A stretch of DNA of 64,000 nt from an uncultured Granulicatella sp. (GCF_938030755.1 NZ_CALHIF010000039.1:1-64000), one strand, 5' to 3'; shown: positions 16,025-25,688, numbered from the stretch's first letter. Program-made: numbers and translations. Notes: generated from the letters alone by a model not told the origin.

Positions 16025-18814
16025 ATGAAAATGAAAGAAACCTTACAAATTGGGAAAACAGAATTCCCAATGCGTGGGAATTTACCAACAAAAGAAGTAG
16101 AGTATCAAAAAGAATGGGAAGAAGCTGATGTTTATGGACAACGTCAAGCGAAGAATGAAGGAAAACCATCATTCGTTCTTCATGATGGGCCACCTTATGC
16201 TAATGGTGCTGTTCATATGGGACATGCTTTAAATAAAATTTCTAAGGATTTTATTGTTCGTAGTAAATCAATGAGCGGGTTCCGTGCGCCGTATGTACCA
16301 GGATGGGATACACACGGACTTCCAATAGAGCAAGCTCTTGCGAATGCTGAAGGGGTTGACCGTAAAAAATTATCGATTGCTGAATTCCGTAAATTATGTG
16401 CGGAGTACGCATTACGTCAAGTGGACAACCAACGTGCAGATTTCAAACGTTTAGGGGTTACAGGTACATGGGATAAACCATACTTAACACTTCAACCTGA
16501 ATTCGAAGCAGAACAAATTCGTGTATTTGGTAAAATGGCTGAGAATGGCTATATTTACAAAGGGTTAAAACCAATTTACTGGTCTCCATCAAGTGAATCT
16601 TCACTTGCAGAAGCAGAAATTGAATATAAAGATGTAGAAAGTCCATCAATTTTCGTAGCGTTCAAAGTGAAAGACGGAAAAGGTGTTGTTTCAGAAGATG
16701 CATCATTTGTTATTTGGACAACAACTCCTTGGACACTTCCTGCAAACTTAGGAATCTTCGTGCATCCTGACTATGTATATGCAGAAGTGAAAACAGACAA
16801 AGGTACTTTTGTAGTCGCAAAAGAACTTGTGAACTCTCTTGCTGAAACATTAGGTTGGGAATCTGTTGAAGTATTAAAAGAATTCCGTGGAACTGAATTG
16901 GAATATGCGACAGCATGGCATCCATTCTACGAACGTGAATCACTTGTAATGCTTGGAGACTACGTAACGCTTGATGCCGGTACTGGTTTAGTCCACTCAG
17001 CTCCTGGACACGGGGAAGACGACTTCTACTATTCACGTAAATACAACTTAGATGTATTATCACCAGTGGATAACCAAGGACATTACACTGCAGAAGCTCC
17101 TGGTTTTGAAGGAATGTTCTATGCCAAAGCAAACAAAGTCATCACAGACCTATTAGCTGAAAATGGATCATTACTAAAACTAAGCTACTTCGTGCATAGT
17201 TACCCACATGACTGGAGAACGAAGAAACCAGTCATCTTCCGTGCAACTCCACAATGGTTTGCGTCGATTGATGCATTCCGTCAAGATATCTTAGATGTGA
17301 TTGAAAATGATGTGAAATGGTACCACCCATCAGGACAAGTACGTATTTACAACATGGTTCGTGACCGTGGCGACTGGGTTATCTCTCGTCAACGTGTATG
17401 GGGTGTTCCACTTCCTGTATTTTACGGTGAAAACGGAGAACCAATTATCACTCCAGAAACAATTGAATACGTTGCGAAATTAGTGGAAGAATTCGGTTCT
17501 GACGTATGGTTCGAGCGTGAAGCAAAAGATCTATTACCAGAAGGTTTCACACATCCAAGCAGTCCTAATGGAACATTTACAAAAGAAATGGACATTATGG
17601 ATGTATGGTTCGACTCAGGTAGCTCCCATGCTGGTGTATTAAGTATTCGTCCAGAGTTAGAGTTCCCAGCTGATATATACTTAGAAGGATCAGACCAATA
17701 CCGTGGATGGTTCAACTCAAGTTTAACAACAAGTGTAGCGGTTCATAAACAAGCGCCTTATAAAGCGGTTCTTTCTCAAGGGTTCGTAATGGACGGAGAA
17801 GGCAAGAAGATGAGTAAATCCCTAGGGAACGTCATCTCACCAGCAAAAGAAATGCAAACAAAAGGGGCAGACATTATCCGTCTATGGGTATCTTCTGTAG
17901 ACTACGAATCAGACGTACGTATCAGTACTGAAATTTTAAACCAAGTATCTGAAGCATACCGTAAGATCCGTAACACAATGCGCTTTATGTTAGCGAACAC
18001 TACAGACTTCGAACCATCTAAACATGCCGTAGCGTTTAAAGACCTACGTTCTGTTGACCAATACATGATGATTCGTTTCAATGATGTTGTGAAGGCAATT
18101 GAAGAAGCTTATGAAAAATATGAATTCTCAACCATTTATCAAACAGTGATGAACTTCTGTACAGTTGATTTATCACAATTCTACTTAGATTTTGCAAAAG
18201 ATGTTGTGTATATCGAACATGAAGATAACTACGAACGTCGTGCAATGCAAACAGTGATTTACGATATCTTAGTGAAATTAACGAAATTACTAAGCCCAAT
18301 CTTAGTTCACACGAGTGAAGAAGTTTGGAAATATTTGAAGGAAGAAGAAGCCTATGTTCAATTAGCTGAATTTCCAACACTAGAAAATTACGAAAACAAA
18401 GAAGAAGTATTAGCACAATGGGCTGAATTCTTCAAGGTTCGTAACACTGCTTTGAAAGCTTTAGAAGAAGCTCGTAACGAGAAATTAATCGGTAAGAACT
18501 TCGAGGCAAAAGTAACGCTTTACCCATCTAATGAAGTTCGTGCTTTATTAGAGGGCTTAAACACCAATGTCGCTCAATTATTCATCGTAAGTGAATTAGA
18601 GGTTGCTTCAGAAGGCGTTGAAGCTCCAGCAAATGCACTTGAAGGCGAAGGCGTGAAAGTCGTTGTTGAACATGCCAAAGGCGAAACATGTGAACGTTGC
18701 CGTGCTGTGAAAATTGAAGTAGGAACATTAGAAGATGCTCCAACTTTATGTAATCGTTGTGCAGCAATTGTGCGTGAACACTTCCCTGAAGCGCTTGTTC
18801 CTGAAGAAGAATAA
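16025..18814 (+). CDS. ileS: Isoleucyl-tRNA synthetase
   Basis: A 929-residue class I synthetase that charges tRNA-Ile and edits valine. The HIGH motif appears as HMGH (YANGAVHMGHALNK), KMSKS as KKMSKSLGN, and the C-terminal zinc finger as CERC...CNRC. TTG 16022 is possible, but ATG 16025 (MKMKETLQIGK) is better spaced from AAGGAGGA and matches the usual start. Expression is governed by the upstream T-box. Length is normal for Firmicutes. Confidence 0.98.
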   Translation: MKMKETLQIGKTEFPMRGNLPTKEVEYQKEWEEADVYGQRQAKNEGKPSFVLHDGPPYANGAVHMGHALNKISKDFIVRSKSMSGFRAPYVPGWDTHGLPIEQALANAEGVDRKKLSIAEFRKLCAEYALRQVDNQRADFKRLGVTGTWDKPYLTLQPEFEAEQIRVFGKMAENGYIYKGLKPIYWSPSSESSLAEAEIEYKDVESPSIFVAFKVKDGKGVVSEDASFVIWTTTPWTLPANLGIFVHPDYVYAEVKTDKGTFVVAKELVNSLAETLGWESVEVLKEFRGTELEYATAWHPFYERESLVMLGDYVTLDAGTGLVHSAPGHGEDDFYYSRKYNLDVLSPVDNQGHYTAEAPGFEGMFYAKANKVITDLLAENGSLLKLSYFVHSYPHDWRTKKPVIFRATPQWFASIDAFRQDILDVIENDVKWYHPSGQVRIYNMVRDRGDWVISRQRVWGVPLPVFYGENGEPIITPETIEYVAKLVEEFGSDVWFEREAKDLLPEGFTHPSSPNGTFTKEMDIMDVWFDSGSSHAGVLSIRPELEFPADIYLEGSDQYRGWFNSSLTTSVAVHKQAPYKAVLSQGFVMDGEGKKMSKSLGNVISPAKEMQTKGADIIRLWVSSVDYESDVRISTEILNQVSEAYRKIRNTMRFMLANTTDFEPSKHAVAFKDLRSVDQYMMIRFNDVVKAIEEAYEKYEFSTIYQTVMNFCTVDLSQFYLDFAKDVVYIEHEDNYERRAMQTVIYDILVKLTKLLSPILVHTSEEVWKYLKEEEAYVQLAEFPTLENYENKEEVLAQWAEFFKVRNTALKALEEARNEKLIGKNFEAKVTLYPSNEVRALLEGLNTNVAQLFIVSELEVASEGVEAPANALEGEGVKVVVEHAKGETCERCRAVKIEVGTLEDAPTLCNRCAAIVREHFPEALVPEEE

Positions 18815-18822
18815 CAAAAATT

Positions 18823-18855
18823 AACTGAGTCGAAGAAATTTGGCTCAGTTTTTTT
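18823..18855 (+). terminator. Terminator of ileS
   Basis: AACTGAG (18823-18829) pairs with CTCAGTT (18844-18850), followed by T5. Confidence 0.85.
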
Positions 18856-18909
18856 GAATAAAAATCATATAAAAATCGGCCTTAAGTACCATGTTTAACA
18901 AACGAAGAA

Positions 18910-18918
18910 TGATACAAT
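18910..18918 (+). promoter_or_regulatory. Extended -10 promoter for xpaC-telA
   Basis: TGA-TACAAT at 18910-18918, about 23 bp before the start codon; no good -35 is seen. Confidence 0.5.
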
Positions 18919-18940
18919 AATGCTATAAGGAGGGAATGTC

Positions 18941-19618
18941 ATGAAACAGTGGTTTAGACTAGCAAAATTGGCCTTTTTTATCTTGTTAACGTTTAGGTTG
19001 GCGGATTATGTGGATGGCTCAATGAAAAAAGGGATAGTAGTATCTATTTTATTACTTGCCATTTTCTTTTTTATTCTATTTCCTCGAGAGATGGAAGTTC
19101 AATCATTTTTTGAAAAAACAAACAAACCTTTAAAAAAAACTTCCACTAAAGTACAAGAAAGGTATGAACAATCAGGACTTTCCAAACAAGATATTGAGTA
19201 TTTTAGACAAAAAATGTCGGTCGTAAAAGATCAAATCAACGAAATTGAGGACAATATCCAAGGATATACAAAACTCAGAATTATTGCGAATCGCTATAAT
19301 ACTTCAATAACAATGAAGGATTACTTTAGAGAACTTGTGGCAAATCCAGAAAAGTTACCAGATGCGGATTTGTTTGTCCATACTTGTGTACCTTCGTTAA
19401 AAGAAATGACAACGAGCTACCGGAAGATGAGTGAACAACCTGTTAAAGGCAGTGAAACTTATCAAACATTACAAGAGTTGGCTGAAAAGATTGAACTCAC
19501 CTGTGAGAAGTTAGAAGAAGATTATTTACATTTTCAAGAAGATAGAATTCAAGATTCTGAAGCAGAGATGGACTATGTCACTCGAAAGATTCTAGAAAAA
19601 GGTAAAGGAGCAAAATAA
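18941..19618 (+). CDS. XpaC-like 5-bromo-4-chloroindolyl phosphate hydrolysis family protein
   Basis: A 225-residue protein with two N-terminal hydrophobic segments (about 8-25 and 32-50) and a charged helical remainder. Its size, topology and position directly before a TelA gene match the XpaC family, named from an indirect phosphatase phenotype; the biochemical role is unknown. Ribosome site AGGAGGGA; 1 nt before telA, so they are co-translated. Confidence 0.8.
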   Translation: MKQWFRLAKLAFFILLTFRLADYVDGSMKKGIVVSILLLAIFFFILFPREMEVQSFFEKTNKPLKKTSTKVQERYEQSGLSKQDIEYFRQKMSVVKDQINEIEDNIQGYTKLRIIANRYNTSITMKDYFRELVANPEKLPDADLFVHTCVPSLKEMTTSYRKMSEQPVKGSETYQTLQELAEKIELTCEKLEEDYLHFQEDRIQDSEAEMDYVTRKILEKGKGAK

Positions 19619-19619
19619 A

Positions 19620-20813
19620 ATGACAGAAGAAAAAACTAGCATGGTAGATGCCCTCATTCAAAATCCCTTTGGAGAGGATGTTGTGAAAAATACAAGTTTA
19701 CAAGATGTTTCGGCTGATTTTCCACAAGAACAAGTGGAACCACAAAAGGCTTTGGTTGATTCATTGCCCCAAAAACAACAAGAACAAGCTCGAGCTTTAG
19801 CGAAACAAATTGATGAAAAGAATATGCAAGCCATTATTAGTTATGGTGCAGGAGCTCAAAAGCAACTTGGAGAGTTTTCGCATTCAATGCTTGCCCATGT
19901 TCAAAATAAAGATACTGGGGAAATTGGCGACACATTAAATGAATTGATGATGCGCCTCAATGAGACGAATCCACAAGATTTAGTGGCGGAAGACTCTAAT
20001 ATTTTCCGTAAAATTTTTGGACGTGTGAAAAAATCTATTTATGAAATGCAATCGAAATATCAAGAAGTTGGATCACAAGTAGATAAGATTGCTGTGAAAT
20101 TAGACCATGAAAAAAATGGCTTATTAAATGATAATTTATCTCTTGAACAACTCTACCAACGGAATAAAGAATTTTTTGAAGCATTAAGCATCTATATTGC
20201 TGCAGGGGAATTGAAAATTGAAGAAATGCAACAACAATTAATTCCTGAAGCCATGAAGAAAGCGCAAGAAACAGGAGATCAAATGGACGTACAAACCGTT
20301 AACGATTTGCATCAGTTCCTTGATCGTTTGGAAAAAAGAAATCATGACTTGAAATTAACGCGCCAGATGACGATTCAACAAGCGCCACAAATTCGCTTAA
20401 TTCAAAATACGAATCAAACATTAGCAGAAAAAATTCAATCTTCTATTACAACAACGATTCCTTTATGGAAGAATCAAATTGCGATTGCAATGACCTTACT
20501 TCGTCAGAAAGATGCAGTTACGGCTCAACGACAAGTGTCTGAAACGACGAACCAATTAATTCAAAAGAATTCCGAAATGTTGAAAATTTCGACGATTGAA
20601 ACAGCTCGTGAAAATGAGCGTGGTATTATCGATTTAGAAACACTTCAAAAGACACAACAAGACTTAATTGAAACGTTAGAAGAAACCATCTTGATTCAAC
20701 AAGAGGGAAGACAAAAACGTAGAAAAGCAGAATATGAATTGACACAAATGGAGCAAGAACTTCGAGAAAATTTATTAATTTTAAGTCAAAAAGAAAAACG
20801 AATCAATCAGTAA
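19620..20813 (+). CDS. TelA-like toxic anion resistance family protein
   Basis: A 397-residue soluble, highly helical protein of the TelA (tellurite/toxic anion resistance, KlaA) family. The stretches FRKIFGRVKKSIYEMQSKYQ and IPLWKNQIAIAMTLLRQKDA are typical. It always travels with XpaC in related genomes (from memory). Linked to envelope stress and tellurite resistance in some species, but the real function is not established. Ends before a terminator. Confidence 0.88.
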   Translation: MTEEKTSMVDALIQNPFGEDVVKNTSLQDVSADFPQEQVEPQKALVDSLPQKQQEQARALAKQIDEKNMQAIISYGAGAQKQLGEFSHSMLAHVQNKDTGEIGDTLNELMMRLNETNPQDLVAEDSNIFRKIFGRVKKSIYEMQSKYQEVGSQVDKIAVKLDHEKNGLLNDNLSLEQLYQRNKEFFEALSIYIAAGELKIEEMQQQLIPEAMKKAQETGDQMDVQTVNDLHQFLDRLEKRNHDLKLTRQMTIQQAPQIRLIQNTNQTLAEKIQSSITTTIPLWKNQIAIAMTLLRQKDAVTAQRQVSETTNQLIQKNSEMLKISTIETARENERGIIDLETLQKTQQDLIETLEETILIQQEGRQKRRKAEYELTQMEQELRENLLILSQKEKRINQ

Positions 20814-20835
20814 ATGAAGCATTCGCCTAAATAAT

Positions 20836-20888
20836 AATCTTTACCTGGCCATTCCTTTCGGATGAAATAAGGTAAAGATTTTTATTTT
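20836..20888 (+). terminator. Terminator of xpaC-telA
   Basis: AATCTTTACC (20836-20845) pairs with GGTAAAGATT (20871-20880) around a 25-nt loop, followed by a T-rich tail. Confidence 0.75.
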
Positions 20889-20957
20889 TCAGTAAAGTAT
20901 CCATATATTTCACTATATGACAAATGCTTAACAAAATGATAAAGTCTGCCGTGAACC

Positions 20958-20986
20958 TTGATATTTTCTCTAACATTATTTAAAAT
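20958..20986 (+). promoter_or_regulatory. Promoter for the two small membrane proteins
   Basis: TTGATA (20958-20963) and TAAAAT (20981-20986), 17-nt spacing. Confidence 0.7.
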
Positions 20987-21025
20987 AGGATGAAAGGAAA
21001 AAATATTATTTAATGAGGTGAAAAA

Positions 21026-21517
21026 ATGCACGTATGGGTTGTAGTTCTAGCGTTATTAGCATTAGCAGTATTTTTCTTATTCATTTCACTATTCTTAAAG
21101 GATAATCAAAATGAAGAGGAGATTGATGAATTAGCGGAAGGTTTATTAGAATTAAATCGTGAAGTATATTCATTAAAGAAAAAAATTCAAGAATTAGAAG
21201 GGACAACTGTTTATAAAGGACCATCAGTTGAGCCAACATACGAAGAGGTTCGCGCTGCAAAACAAGCAGAAGTTCGTGTAGCTGAAAAACCAGTTGTAGA
21301 GGAAGTTCAAGAAACGACTCCTGTTGAAGAAGAAGTAACTACAGTAGAAGAAGTTGCTGTAGAAGAATCTGGTCGTCTTCACAATGTAACTAAACAACAA
21401 ATTATTACATTATTTAGCCATGGAAATTCAGTAGAAACAATTTCTGAGCAATTAAATGTACCTGTTTCAACAGTACAATTAGTGATTGATAATTATTTTG
21501 AAGCAGATGCGAAATAA
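21026..21517 (+). CDS. Membrane-anchored coiled-coil protein with C-terminal HTH-like segment
   Basis: A 163-residue protein: N-terminal membrane segment (about 3-25), a short coiled coil (ELAEGLLELNREVYSLKKKI), an acidic V/E/T-rich linker (about 85-120), and a C-terminal helix-turn-helix-like unit (TKQQIITLFSHGNSVETISE, then LNVPVSTVQLVIDNYF). The layout resembles DUF6115/SwrB-like proteins, but I cannot name a family with certainty. Inside-facing C-terminus is likely. Ribosome site GAGGTG; the next gene starts 14 nt downstream. Confidence 0.65.
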   Translation: MHVWVVVLALLALAVFFLFISLFLKDNQNEEEIDELAEGLLELNREVYSLKKKIQELEGTTVYKGPSVEPTYEEVRAAKQAEVRVAEKPVVEEVQETTPVEEEVTTVEEVAVEESGRLHNVTKQQIITLFSHGNSVETISEQLNVPVSTVQLVIDNYFEADAK

Positions 21518-21531
21518 GGAGGAAGAAGAAC

Positions 21532-22023
21532 ATGAGTAAAACGAAATTTCGTTCTTTAGGAATGGGCTTCTTAGTAGCAGCGTTAATTTTAGCATTGGTA
21601 ACGGTGATTTGGCCATTAGTTCCGCAATCATTGAAAAGCCAATTAGATGCAGTGAATTTGCCAATCGTTACTGAAGGAGCAAATGAAGCAAGCTATAAAG
21701 CCGCTTACGAATCTTTATTAGCTGAAAAAGAATCAAGTAGTAAAGCATCAACAACAAGTGCTTCAGCCACGACTCAAGCTTCAACAACAGAAGCATCAAC
21801 TACTCAATCTTCAAAACCTGTATCTATTACAGTAGAAGAAGGTGAATCATCAAATGATGTTGCTGAAAAATTAGAAAAAGCCGGATTGATTAAGAGTGCC
21901 AAAGAATTTGTTGATTACTTAACAACAAATAATATTGCTGAAAATATCTGGACTGGAACTTTTGAGATTAAACCAGGAAGTTCTAATGAAGAAATCGCAC
22001 GTGCTATTGGTGCGTTACGTTAA
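21532..22023 (+). CDS. Membrane protein with a stand-alone MltG-type LysM-like domain
   Basis: A 163-residue protein with an N-terminal membrane segment (about 12-32), a Ser/Thr-rich linker (residues 78-100, ASTTSASATTQ-like), and a C-terminal domain beginning SITVEEGESSNDVAEKLEKA and ending IKPGSSNEEIARAIGALR. This C-terminal part looks like the LysM-like N-domain of MltG: compare VEFEINQGESVKDVANHLKE in the mltG gene at 63646. The catalytic lytic transglycosylase domain is missing. The domain would be extracellular, and a peptidoglycan-related role is an inference. Ribosome site AAGGAGGAAG; a terminator follows. Confidence 0.7.
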   Translation: MSKTKFRSLGMGFLVAALILALVTVIWPLVPQSLKSQLDAVNLPIVTEGANEASYKAAYESLLAEKESSSKASTTSASATTQASTTEASTTQSSKPVSITVEEGESSNDVAEKLEKAGLIKSAKEFVDYLTTNNIAENIWTGTFEIKPGSSNEEIARAIGALR

Positions 22024-22035
22024 TAAGAAATGCAG

Positions 22036-22069
22036 AGTGTTACAGTCTCAAGGCTGTAGCACTTTTTTT
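22036..22069 (+). terminator. Terminator
   Basis: AGTGTTACAG (22036-22045) pairs with CTGTAGCACT (22054-22063) with one G-U, then T7. Confidence 0.85.
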
Positions 22070-22111
22070 ATTGAAATAAATTAAAAATTTCTGAAAATTA
22101 GATGAAAACTA

Positions 22112-22120
22112 TGGTACAAT
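22112..22120 (+). promoter_or_regulatory. Extended -10 promoter of pepF
   Basis: TGG-TACAAT at 22112-22120, 32 bp before the start; only a weak -35 (CTGAAA, 22091-22096). Confidence 0.55.
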
Positions 22121-22152
22121 GGGAGTACGATTTTAGAAAGTGAAGTGAGAGT

Positions 22153-23946
22153 ATGATTGAAAGAAGTCAAGTAGACGTAAATCAAACATGGGATTTAACG
22201 CTTTTATTTGAAACAGAAGAAGTTTTTAATGAAGCGTTAGAAGACCTTAAAGGAAAAGTGGATGCTTTTCAAAAAGAATACGAAGGAAAAATTACAACAG
22301 CACAACAAGTGAATGCTGGTTTAGAAACGTACCGTGAATTATTAGAACAACGCGGTAAAATTTCTGCGTATTGCAACCTTGCTGTGAGCGCGAATACAAA
22401 AGATAAAGAAGCACAAACACGTTCAGCACAAACACGTACAGTGTTAGCAGGATTAGACGCTAAATTAAGTTTCTTCGAATCTGAATTAAGCCAATTGGAT
22501 AATGCAGTATTAGAAGAAGCGAGATCTAATAAAGAAGATGTCTTATATATCGAACGTCTCTTAGAAGATAAAAAACATTTATTATCAAAAGACGTCGAAG
22601 CAACTCTAGCAGCTCTAGGAAATACATTAGATGCTGGCTACCAAGCGTACAACGATATTAAATTTAAAGATATGCATTTTGCAGACGTGGAAGCAGATGG
22701 ACAAGTGATTCCGATGACATACAACAGTTTTGAAGGCCGTATGCAATCTGAACCAAATACAGCGATTCGTCGTGAAGCGTTCAAAGTATTTAGCGACACA
22801 TTACGCAAATACCAACATAGCACTGCTTCAGCGTATAATACACAAATTCAAAAAGAAAAAACAATGGCAACATTGCGTGGCTTCGATTCAGTGATTGATT
22901 ATTTATTAGACCGTCAAAAAGTGTCTTGTGAATTATATGACCGCCAAATCGACGTTATTATGGAAGAATTAGCGCCACATATGCGTAAATTCGCACGTCT
23001 ATTGAAAGAAATTTATCAATTAGACGAAGTACGCTATGAAGACTTGAAACTTGAAGTCGATCCGACTTACGCAGCCAAAGTAACGTATGACGAAGCAAAA
23101 CAATATATCTTAGAAGGATTAGAACCACTAGGGGAAGATTACCTCAAGATTATGAAGGAAGCTTTTGAGCACCGTTGGATTGACTATGCTGAAACAATTG
23201 GTAAACGTACGGGTGCGTTTTGTTCATCACCTTACGGGGCAAACTCATTTATCTTAATGTTCTTCACAGAAGATATGAATGACTGTATGACACTCGCGCA
23301 TGAATTAGGACACGCAGGACATTTCCAATTAGCGTACAAAAACCAAAATATTCTAGATGGTCGTCCAAGCATGTACTTTGTAGAAGCTCCATCCACAACG
23401 AACGAATTACTGGTTGAGTTCTACTTGAAGAATAAAGCAGGTGATGACCTACGTATGAAACGTTGGATTTCTTCTCAAATGGTGGCCAAAACTTATTACC
23501 ACAACTTTGTCACTCACTTATTAGAAGCGTACTTCCAACGCGAAGTATACCGCTTAGTGGATGCAGGTAAAAGCTTGGATGCCGATACATTAAACGATTT
23601 ATTTAGAGAAACATTAGCTAGATTCTGGGGACCAGAAGTCGTTCTGACAGAAGGCGCAGAGTTAACATGGATGCGTCAACCGCACTATTACATGGGCCTA
23701 TATTCTTATACTTACTCAGCTGGTTTAACCATCGGTACACAAGTGGCGAAAATGATTCAAAAAGATTCAAGTGTCGCAAATACTTGGGTGGAAGTCTTGA
23801 AGATGGGTGGAACAAAGAGTGCAGAAGAGCTTGCGAAAGCAGCAGGCGTGGATGTCTCAACAGATGCTCCGCTTAAAGATACGATTGCAACAATCGGTGG
23901 CTTAATCGACGAAATCGTAGACATTACAAAACAATTGAATGCATAA
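22153..23946 (+). CDS. pepF: Oligoendopeptidase F, M3 family
   Basis: A 597-residue cytosolic zinc metallopeptidase that cleaves short oligopeptides. The zinc motif HELGH is at 383-387 and the third ligand is probably E411 in YFVEAPSTTNEL. Length is normal for PepF. Its ribosome site is weak (GTGAGAG before ATG 22153). It shares a bidirectional terminator with manA on the other strand. Confidence 0.95.
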   Translation: MIERSQVDVNQTWDLTLLFETEEVFNEALEDLKGKVDAFQKEYEGKITTAQQVNAGLETYRELLEQRGKISAYCNLAVSANTKDKEAQTRSAQTRTVLAGLDAKLSFFESELSQLDNAVLEEARSNKEDVLYIERLLEDKKHLLSKDVEATLAALGNTLDAGYQAYNDIKFKDMHFADVEADGQVIPMTYNSFEGRMQSEPNTAIRREAFKVFSDTLRKYQHSTASAYNTQIQKEKTMATLRGFDSVIDYLLDRQKVSCELYDRQIDVIMEELAPHMRKFARLLKEIYQLDEVRYEDLKLEVDPTYAAKVTYDEAKQYILEGLEPLGEDYLKIMKEAFEHRWIDYAETIGKRTGAFCSSPYGANSFILMFFTEDMNDCMTLAHELGHAGHFQLAYKNQNILDGRPSMYFVEAPSTTNELLVEFYLKNKAGDDLRMKRWISSQMVAKTYYHNFVTHLLEAYFQREVYRLVDAGKSLDADTLNDLFRETLARFWGPEVVLTEGAELTWMRQPHYYMGLYSYTYSAGLTIGTQVAKMIQKDSSVANTWVEVLKMGGTKSAEELAKAAGVDVSTDAPLKDTIATIGGLIDEIVDITKQLNA

Positions 23947-23951
23947 AAAAT

Positions 23952-23986
23952 AAAGGTCAGCAAGGTTTTCCCTGCTGACCTTTTTG
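23952..23986. terminator. Bidirectional terminator between pepF and manA
   Basis: AAAGGTCAGCA (23952-23962) pairs with TGCTGACCTTT (23973-23983); T-run on the plus strand, and A-run before it serves the minus strand. Confidence 0.85.
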
Positions 23987-23995
23987 CGTTTACTA

Positions 23996-24949
23996 TTATT
24001 GGTTCGACTGAGAAACAATCAGTTGTAGAGATCCGTTAATCGAAAGTGTTGGTGTTCCCGAAGGAAGAATAAAGGAATCTGCTTTTTCGATGGGGTATGT
24101 TGTTCCATCGACTGTGAGCGTTCCTTTTCCGTCTAACACCGTTACAAGATGATAAGTAGAAGAGAGTGCATCGCTGTAGTCACCATCGATATCGTATTTC
24201 CAAACTGTGAAGAACTTGTTTTCTACAAATGTCGTTCTCGTTCCAGTCTCCGTTGTCAATTCTTGCCTGTTTGTCGTTGGGACATGGTGCGGAATCGTCG
24301 TCACGTCTTTTGTTTGTTGAATATGCAGTGGACGAGGGTTACCAGCATCGTCGGTGCGGTTGTAGTCATAGACGCGGTAAGTCGTATCTGAATTTTGTTG
24401 CGTTTCAAGAATAACAATACCGCCGCCAATTGCGTGAATCGTCCCGCTAGGAACATCGAAAAAGTCTCCAGCTGTAACAGGAACTTCAGTAAATAGGTCG
24501 CTCCAAGCTTCATTGTCGATTTTCTCTGCAAATTCTTCAGGAGTCATCGCTGTATGTCCGTATACAATTTTTGCGCCTGGCTCTGTTTGAACCACGTACC
24601 AGCATTCATTTTTTCCATATTCGCCTTCATGTTCTAGTGCATATTCGTCATCTGGATGCACTTGAATGGATAAGTCATCACTAGCATCTAGCAACTTAAC
24701 AAGAAGAGGAAAGCTTGCTAATTGTTGCCCATTAAAGAGTTCTGGATGTGTTTTATAGAGTTCATCTAACCCAAGTCCTTCATATTCTGCGGGGCTTTTG
24801 ATGGTTGAAATTCCATTAGGATGCGCGCTAATAATCCACGCTTCACCGGTCTTGTCAGAAGAAAGAGTGAAGTTAAAGAGCGAATGCAATTTTGTTCCAC
24901 CCCAGATTTTCTCTTGCAGTACGGCATTTAAAAAGATTGGTTTTGTCAT
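23996..24949 (-). CDS. manA: Mannose-6-phosphate isomerase, class I
   Basis: A 317-residue zinc enzyme that converts mannose-6-P to fructose-6-P. The metal-binding motif SIQVHPDDEYALEHE (Q and H ligands) and ending of a double beta-barrel (DSFILPSGTPTLSINGSLQL) are clear. Ribosome site GGAGG before ATG 24949. It lies downstream of the GntR gene on the same strand, 10 nt away, so both form an operon divergent from the GH1-PTS genes. That context suggests it processes mannose from a beta-mannoside, like GmuF of B. subtilis. Confidence 0.95.
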   Translation of the reverse strand: MTKPIFLNAVLQEKIWGGTKLHSLFNFTLSSDKTGEAWIISAHPNGISTIKSPAEYEGLGLDELYKTHPELFNGQQLASFPLLVKLLDASDDLSIQVHPDDEYALEHEGEYGKNECWYVVQTEPGAKIVYGHTAMTPEEFAEKIDNEAWSDLFTEVPVTAGDFFDVPSGTIHAIGGGIVILETQQNSDTTYRVYDYNRTDDAGNPRPLHIQQTKDVTTIPHHVPTTNRQELTTETGTRTTFVENKFFTVWKYDIDGDYSDALSSTYHLVTVLDGKGTLTVDGTTYPIEKADSFILPSGTPTLSINGSLQLIVSQSNQ

Positions 24950-24959
24950 AATGTGCCTC

Positions 24960-25688
24960 CTATGATGAATGTCTTAGTGCAAATGAATTGAATTCAAATA
25001 GATCGTATCTGTGACGGCTAATCGAGTATTCAAATGGAGTTCCATTATCCAAATAGGCCACTTGTTCTACTTCAAAGACAGGTTCTGTTGGAAGTAATTG
25101 TAAGTAGTTTTGCTCATCTTCGGAGCTTGGTGCTGCACGTAAGATTTTTGTGGCACTTGCAATGCGTAAGCCTAGTGGACCTTCAATATATTGATAGATG
25201 GAGTTTAATAGAACTTCTTCGGTAATCCCTGGAATGACGCTTGTACTCATATACGTTTGTTCTAATACATATGGTTTACCGTCGATGATGCGAAGGCGAT
25301 GAATATTATAAACAGGACTTTGCAGCGGTACTTGTAATTTTTCTGCAAGGAATTCAGAAGCAAACTCTAATTTAAAATGAATGATTTTTGATTCAACGGT
25401 AGAGTGTGTATCCTCAGAAATTTTCGTTAGTCCTTTAATATCTCGTTCTGGAACGATGAGTTTTCGCTTCGACGTACCGCGAGAGAGGACAAAGGTACCT
25501 TGGCCGCGTTTTCTGAAGATGAGGCCTTCAGAAACGAGCAAGTCTAGTGCTTTTTTGACCGTCATTCGACTGCTATTAAATTCTTTCGTTAATGTAATTT
25601 CATCGGGTAATTGTTGGTTAATGGCGTATTCGTTGCTTAAAATCTTTTCACGAATCGCATGATAAATTTGTAAATACTTTACGCTCAT
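24960..25688 (-). CDS. GntR-family (HutC/UTRA) transcriptional repressor of the beta-glycoside locus
   Basis: A 242-residue regulator: N-terminal winged helix (about 1-70; LTKEFNSSRMTVKKALDLLV and GLIFRKRGQGTFVLS) and a UTRA effector domain (about 90-240) that binds a phosphorylated sugar. It faces the GH1 gene across 157 bp that hold a TGTCTAGACA operator candidate. Ribosome site AAAGGATG. A GmuR-like role, repressing the divergent operon until a sugar phosphate appears, is likely. Confidence 0.9.
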   Translation of the reverse strand: MSVKYLQIYHAIREKILSNEYAINQQLPDEITLTKEFNSSRMTVKKALDLLVSEGLIFRKRGQGTFVLSRGTSKRKLIVPERDIKGLTKISEDTHSTVESKIIHFKLEFASEFLAEKLQVPLQSPVYNIHRLRIIDGKPYVLEQTYMSTSVIPGITEEVLLNSIYQYIEGPLGLRIASATKILRAAPSSEDEQNYLQLLPTEPVFEVEQVAYLDNGTPFEYSISRHRYDLFEFNSFALRHSS

